Source: Chloroflexota bacterium (GTDB taxonomy: Bacteria > Chloroflexota > Dehalococcoidia > Lucifugimonadales > JADFKI01). From it: a stretch of DNA of 9,029 nt. The stretch is taken from contig JADFKI010000148.1 of NCBI GenBank assembly GCA_022565015.1, positions 1-9,029 of the forward strand, in the 5' to 3' direction. The translations under genes were made by a program, and so were the position numbers. Positions 5,896-9,029 of the stretch are shown in pieces (within the stretch, counting starts at the first letter, position 1; each line of letters starts with the position of its first letter). The notes below the pieces were generated by a model, which saw only the letters and a list, made by a program, of their open reading frames with translations, did no database searches and had not been told where the DNA came from.

Positions 5896-6723
5896 TTGGC
5901 TGATTTACCACTTAGCACCAGCGGGAAGACGGCATTGGAGGTCGCCCGCGAGATCGCCTCCCAGGCCGGTGAAATCCTGGCGGACAGGTTTTATGAGGTC
6001 AAGGAGATCTCCTACAAGGGCGTCGGCGATATTGTGACCGACGTTGACAGGGAGTCCGAAGCACTCATGAAGTCCGTCCTCGACAGGGAGTACCCGGACA
6101 TGGGCTTCCTGGGAGAGGAATCGCTGGGAGACCGGGCAGATTCCGGGTACGTGTGGATTGTCGACCCGGTGGACGGCACCCGTAACTATGCGGCCGGAAT
6201 ACCGGTGGTGTCGCTCGTCATAGGACTGGCTTTGGACGGCGAGGTCGTCGTAGGCGTCAACTACGACCCCCTCCTAAAGGAGATGTTCTACGCCGAGCGA
6301 GGAAGGGGCGCATTCCTCAACGGTAAGCCCATAAGGGTGTCGGAGAAGGCCACATTCGTCGAATGTTCTCTGGCGGCGGACATCAGCTACGGTGGCGAGG
6401 GTACGCTCTACAGCCTGGACGTCATCAAAAAGCTGTGGCCGGACCTCTGGAGCGTTCGCATTCTTGGCTCGTCGGCACTGGGTCTCTCCTATGCGGCCGC
6501 CGGCCGGGTCGACCTCTACTTCCACCATCGTCTCGCCCCATGGGATCAGGTGGCGGGAATGCTGCTGGTCGAGGAGGCCGGCGGAATCGTGACCGACCGC
6601 TCGGGAAAGCGGGCAGGCCTGTACAGTGACGGCCTCGTGGCATCCAACAGGGCGCTGAACGCCGAGTTCTTGCGCAAGACGGAAGGCATGGACTGGCGCA
6701 TCCCTACTCAGCGGGCCGTCTGA
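5896..6723 (+). CDS. Inositol monophosphatase family protein (IMPase/SuhB-like)
   Basis: Mg2+-dependent sugar or inositol phosphate phosphatase of the IMPase/FBPase-like superfamily. Numbered from the GTG at 5890 (277 aa), it shows DIVTDVDRESE (47-57), the metal-binding GEES (75-78), the family signature WIVDPVDGTRNY (89-100, with D92 and D95 as metal ligands) and the C-terminal signature APWDQVAGMLLVEEAGG (216-232, D219). RILGSSALGLSYAAAGRVDLYF before it is the usual G-S-A-L...G..D block. All catalytic acids are present. I choose TTG at 5896 (275 aa) because GAGGAG sits five bases before it. Substrate could be inositol-1-phosphate, histidinol phosphate, fructose-1,6-bisphosphate or PAP; the sequence does not decide. 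It is the only plus-strand gene, divergent from dnaA and convergent with htrA, with an IS remnant starting 43 bp after its stop. Confidence 0.93.
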   Translation: MADLPLSTSGKTALEVAREIASQAGEILADRFYEVKEISYKGVGDIVTDVDRESEALMKSVLDREYPDMGFLGEESLGDRADSGYVWIVDPVDGTRNYAAGIPVVSLVIGLALDGEVVVGVNYDPLLKEMFYAERGRGAFLNGKPIRVSEKATFVECSLAADISYGGEGTLYSLDVIKKLWPDLWSVRILGSSALGLSYAAAGRVDLYFHHRLAPWDQVAGMLLVEEAGGIVTDRSGKRAGLYSDGLVASNRALNAEFLRKTEGMDWRIPTQRAV

Positions 6724-6766
6724 TCCAGGAGCCGCAACTTCCGCGTCCGTAGGGCAGCCGACCTAG

Positions 6767-7245
6767 CAGGATGTTGAACAAGGGGTTGGTTTTGCGGAAG
6801 TGGAGGGTAAGGCGGCGTGGGGGAATCCATGCGCCTACTTTTGAGATGCCTTTTGGGCGTCGTGACAGGGCGAAGATTGGGGTTCGGGGCTCGTTACCGG
6901 CCTTCGGGAAGCCCCCGAGCCGGTCCTGGTCACACGGGGGCCTCGACCAGCTTCGCCAGACGCACGAGGTTGTACCCAGCCAGGGTCACTTCCGCCCAGA
7001 GTTGGTTCCGCTCCACACCGCAGTACCGGAGCTTGCGTGCTCCGGCCACTGTCTTCACCCACCCGAAGACTTCCTCTACCCGCTTGCGTATTCGCTGACT
7101 TACCCTGTACCCCTCATGGCGAGCGGTCCGCATATCGATGGCGGAGTGCTGCTTCCGCGCATGGTGCCCTCCTAAAACGAGTTGCCCTTACTATACCAAG
7201 CATGGTCACGTTTCAGCAGCCCCACAAGGCATTTTCAACACCCTG
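6767..7245 (-). mobile_element. Internally deleted IS5-type insertion element (479 bp) with both ends and target duplication
   Basis: The left end CAGGATGTTGAACA (6767-6780) and the reverse complement of the right end, CAGGGTGTTGAAAA (7232-7245), match at 12 of 14 positions. Both are flanked by CTAG (6763-6766 and 7246-7249), a 4-bp duplication fitting the YTAR target of the IS5 group. Inside lies a minus-strand transposase remnant with only the very N-terminal codons and the C-terminal part. At 479 bp it is less than half the usual length of such an element, so it is nonautonomous but may still be mobilised in trans if a full copy exists elsewhere. Confidence 0.88.
6930..7162 (-). pseudogene. 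Truncated IS5-family DDE transposase
   Basis: A good SD (AGGAGGG, 7167-7173) precedes ATG at 7162, encoding MRGSS, similar to the MRG... beginning of many IS5-type transposases. That frame stops after 20 codons. In a different frame, from about 7160, the sequence reads KQHSAIDMRTARHEGYRVSQRIRKRVEEVFGWVKTVAG and continues to YNLVRLAKLVEAPV and a stop at 6930. This is the typical C-terminus, where families show SAIDGRTTRHxGY, and it carries the R-(3)-E-(6)-K signature with the third catalytic acid. The first two catalytic Asp regions are gone. An internal deletion of most of the gene joined the first few codons to the C-terminal part out of frame. Confidence 0.88.
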
Positions 7246-8430
7246 CTAGGGTCTGCCCCCCAGCGTAATTTCGATCTCGATCCGGTCTTGGCCTCTGTAG
7301 AACACCACATCGACGGTCTCGCCGGGAAGATGGGAGATGAGGAACTTTGACAGCTCTCCCGTATTGCGGATGGGAGTGTCGCCAAGCTGTACAATGATGT
7401 CCTCTACCCGTATCCCTTCCCTCGCGGCCGCCGTGCCCGAGATCACCCGGGTGACGATTATCCCCTCCTTGACCGCAAAGCCGAATCGCTCTGCGAGGCC
7501 GGGGGTAACGTTGACCGGGGAGATGCCGATAAACCCTCGCTCTACGTATCCCTTGTCGATTAGCTGTTGTACCACGACCTTGGCGTCGTCGATGTTAATG
7601 GCAAATCCGATGCCCCTTGCCGACTGAATAATCGCGGTGTTGATACCGACGACCTCGGCGGCGTTGTTGACCAGCGCGCCGCCGCTGTTTCCGGGGTTAA
7701 TCTCGGCGTCGGTCTGAATCAGCTCGACGATCGTGTTCTGGGCGTCCGTATCGATCGACCTGCCCAAGGCGCTCACGACCCCCTTGCTGACGGTTGGGCC
7801 ACCCGCCAGGCCGAGAGCGTGCCCGATGGCAATGACGTCCTCGCCCACCTCCAGCTCGGAGGAAATGCCCAGCTTGGCGGGCTGAAGGTCCGAAGCGTCG
7901 ATGCGAACGACCGCGAGGTCTGTCTGAAAATCACCGCCGATGACTTCGACCGGGAAGCTCTCGCCGTTCGCCAACGTCGCGGTTATCCTACGCGCTCCGG
8001 CGATCACGTGGTTGTTGGTCATGATGTGGCCCCGGGTGTCGATGATGACACCGGTCCCAACGCCCCTGCTGGGAATCGGCTGATTGAAGAGCCCCATGGA
8101 CAGGGACTCGGTGACGATCTGCACGATTGACGGGGTCAGCAACTTCACGACATCGACAGTCGTGAGCTCATCGTCGCCGGCATCCAGGGCTATCTGTACG
8201 GACGCCGGCGTCTCCGAAACGTCGACGAAGGGCTCAGGCGAGGGTACTTGCGGCGTCTCCCGCGTGGGAGTTTCCTTGGCTGTCTCAGCTGTCGGCGCCT
8301 GAGGCGCTTGCGGCGATGTTTCGGTCTGGTCCCTGCCGCACGCGCCGAGCGCCAGCGCGGAAGTCAAGACCAGGACGGCGATGATGCCGGGCATCCCTAC
8401 ATTGGGAAAACGGGTTGTGAGTCTGAACAT
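7246..8430 (-). CDS. htrA: HtrA/DegP-type serine protease with one PDZ domain, predicted lipoprotein
   Basis: Envelope protein-quality-control protease of the S1C (trypsin-like) family. The 394-aa product starts with a hydrophobic signal segment (about 14-30) ending in a lipobox LGAC with C31, so it is probably lipid-anchored outside the cytoplasmic membrane. A Pro/Thr/Glu-rich tether follows (about 32-70). The protease domain (about 92-290) has the full triad: H141 in TNNHV, D171 in FQTDLAVVRID and S249 in NPGNSGG. A single PDZ domain covers about 300-390 (GFIGISPVNVTP, GTAAAREGIRVEDIIVQLGD). The start ATG at 8430 is well supported by AGAAGGAG six bases upstream. The stop TAG lies inside the CTAG duplicated by the neighbouring insertion element. 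The cellular substrates are unknown. Confidence 0.95.
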   Translation of the reverse strand: MFRLTTRFPNVGMPGIIAVLVLTSALALGACGRDQTETSPQAPQAPTAETAKETPTRETPQVPSPEPFVDVSETPASVQIALDAGDDELTTVDVVKLLTPSIVQIVTESLSMGLFNQPIPSRGVGTGVIIDTRGHIMTNNHVIAGARRITATLANGESFPVEVIGGDFQTDLAVVRIDASDLQPAKLGISSELEVGEDVIAIGHALGLAGGPTVSKGVVSALGRSIDTDAQNTIVELIQTDAEINPGNSGGALVNNAAEVVGINTAIIQSARGIGFAINIDDAKVVVQQLIDKGYVERGFIGISPVNVTPGLAERFGFAVKEGIIVTRVISGTAAAREGIRVEDIIVQLGDTPIRNTGELSKFLISHLPGETVDVVFYRGQDRIEIEITLGGRP

Positions 8431-8436
8431 GGGCGG

Positions 8437-8444
8437 CTCCTTCT
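8437..8444 (-). promoter_or_regulatory. Shine-Dalgarno of htrA, within a small palindrome
   Basis: The minus strand reads AGAAGGAG, six bases, ATG. The overlapping palindrome TCCTTCTGGAAGGA (8438-8451) could fold so that the AAGGA of the SD pairs with TCCTT just upstream. The stem is short (5-6 bp), so the effect on translation is uncertain. Confidence 0.6.
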
Positions 8445-8583
8445 GGAAGGAATGTCCAGATGAATCTGTTGAGGTCCGATGAGCGACTTATGATGGATTA
8501 GATGTGCTGTCGGCTCGAAACGCTTCCATCCCCTGCAAACTATGATAACGGGCCAGGGCATCAAGCGTTAGCGACCGCCCCGC

Positions 8584-9027
8584 TCAGTCGACGAGGAACT
8601 GCCTGAGCTCATTCACCAGAAAGTCGGGATTGTCAGCGCCGATGGGATGGCCGGAGTCGGGGACCTCGACGAGCCGCATCGTTGGCTGAAGCTCCTTCAT
8701 TCGCGAGAGAATCTCAGGAGAGAGGAAATCGCTATGTGCGCCCTTCAACTCCAGGATGGGACAGGTGATCCCGGCCCACTGCTCCCAGAGATGCGGTACC
8801 TCTCTTACACCGAAGCCGCCGTTAATCCAGAACATGTCCGCGTCGTGCTTGGGCACGTACTTACCGGCGTAGTTTAGACGCAGCCCGTGTCGGGCGACGT
8901 TGCGATGGTACTCTCTCGACGCCCTTGGATTCAGCTCCGACGCGTAATCGACGTATTCGTCCAAGCTCCGCCAGCCCAGGGGCCGCCTGTTCATGCCGCC
9001 AACCTGCTTTTGTGCGGATGCTACGCT
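8584..9027 (-). CDS. Alpha/beta hydrolase, C-terminal part (5' end outside window)
   Basis: The minus frame is open from the right edge to TGA at 8584 (147 visible residues). The first ATG seen, at 8994, is probably internal, because in-frame codons continue upstream (SVASAQKQVGG) without a stop. The tail is typical of the alpha/beta-hydrolase fold: WAGITCPILELKGAHSDFLSPEIL carries the expected catalytic-acid Asp in SDFLS, and MRLVEVPDSGHPIGADNPDFLVNELRQFL carries the catalytic His in SGH. The nucleophile-elbow Ser (GxSxG) would be off the edge. The middle, FDS-like YVDYASELNPRASREYHRNVARHGLR, resembles the cap region of the epoxide-hydrolase/haloalkane-type branch. Substrate unknown. It ends 153 bp before htrA, with no clear terminator in between. 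Confidence 0.88.
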   Translation of the reverse strand, partial: SVASAQKQVGGMNRRPLGWRSLDEYVDYASELNPRASREYHRNVARHGLRLNYAGKYVPKHDADMFWINGGFGVREVPHLWEQWAGITCPILELKGAHSDFLSPEILSRMKELQPTMRLVEVPDSGHPIGADNPDFLVNELRQFLVD

Positions 9028-9029
9028 CA

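Noticed and set aside
7567..8130. 187-codon plus frame opposite htrA
   Set aside because: It is antisense to a protease with complete catalytic and PDZ motifs; its Asp/Arg/Val/Gly-rich composition is that of a complement frame.
1..9029. CRISPR array, tRNA, rRNA, prophage or defence genes
   Set aside because: No regularly spaced repeats, no cloverleaf-like or rRNA-like stretch, and every long gap is accounted for by origin, promoter or mobile-element sequence.

Overview
The window reads as a chromosomal, GC-rich bacterial core region. Its main point of interest is a probable replication origin. From left to right it carries: a 3'-truncated histidine phosphatase (minus), pyrE (minus) with a clear intrinsic terminator, nadD (minus), a 122-bp MITE-like element, obgE (minus), a 404-bp gap with a phased DnaA-box cluster (candidate oriC), dnaA (minus), a 597-bp AT-richer divergent gap, an inositol-monophosphatase-family gene (plus), a 479-bp internally deleted IS5-type element, a lipoprotein HtrA-type serine protease (minus), and the 3' part of an alpha/beta hydrolase (minus) that runs off the right edge.

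The organism cannot be fixed from this window. The obgE/nadD proximity, an Obg with a C-terminal OCT domain, an HtrA made as a lipoprotein and the many GTG/TTG starts would suit a Gram-positive-type or Chloroflexota-like (for example Dehalococcoidia/SAR202-like) bacterium. That is an inference, held with low confidence.

Functionally the genes are mostly housekeeping: UMP synthesis (pyrE), NAD synthesis (nadD), ribosome assembly and stress GTPase (obgE), replication initiation (dnaA), a phosphatase, and envelope protein quality control (HtrA). There is no sign of a defence system, prophage, CRISPR array, tRNA or rRNA. The features that are not plain housekeeping are the origin candidate, which lies between dnaA and obgE with no dnaN beside dnaA, and two small nonautonomous transposon derivatives. 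One of these separates obgE from nadD. The other landed exactly on the htrA stop codon. I found no convincing undescribed multi-gene system. The most useful follow-ups are the origin architecture and the two mobile remnants.
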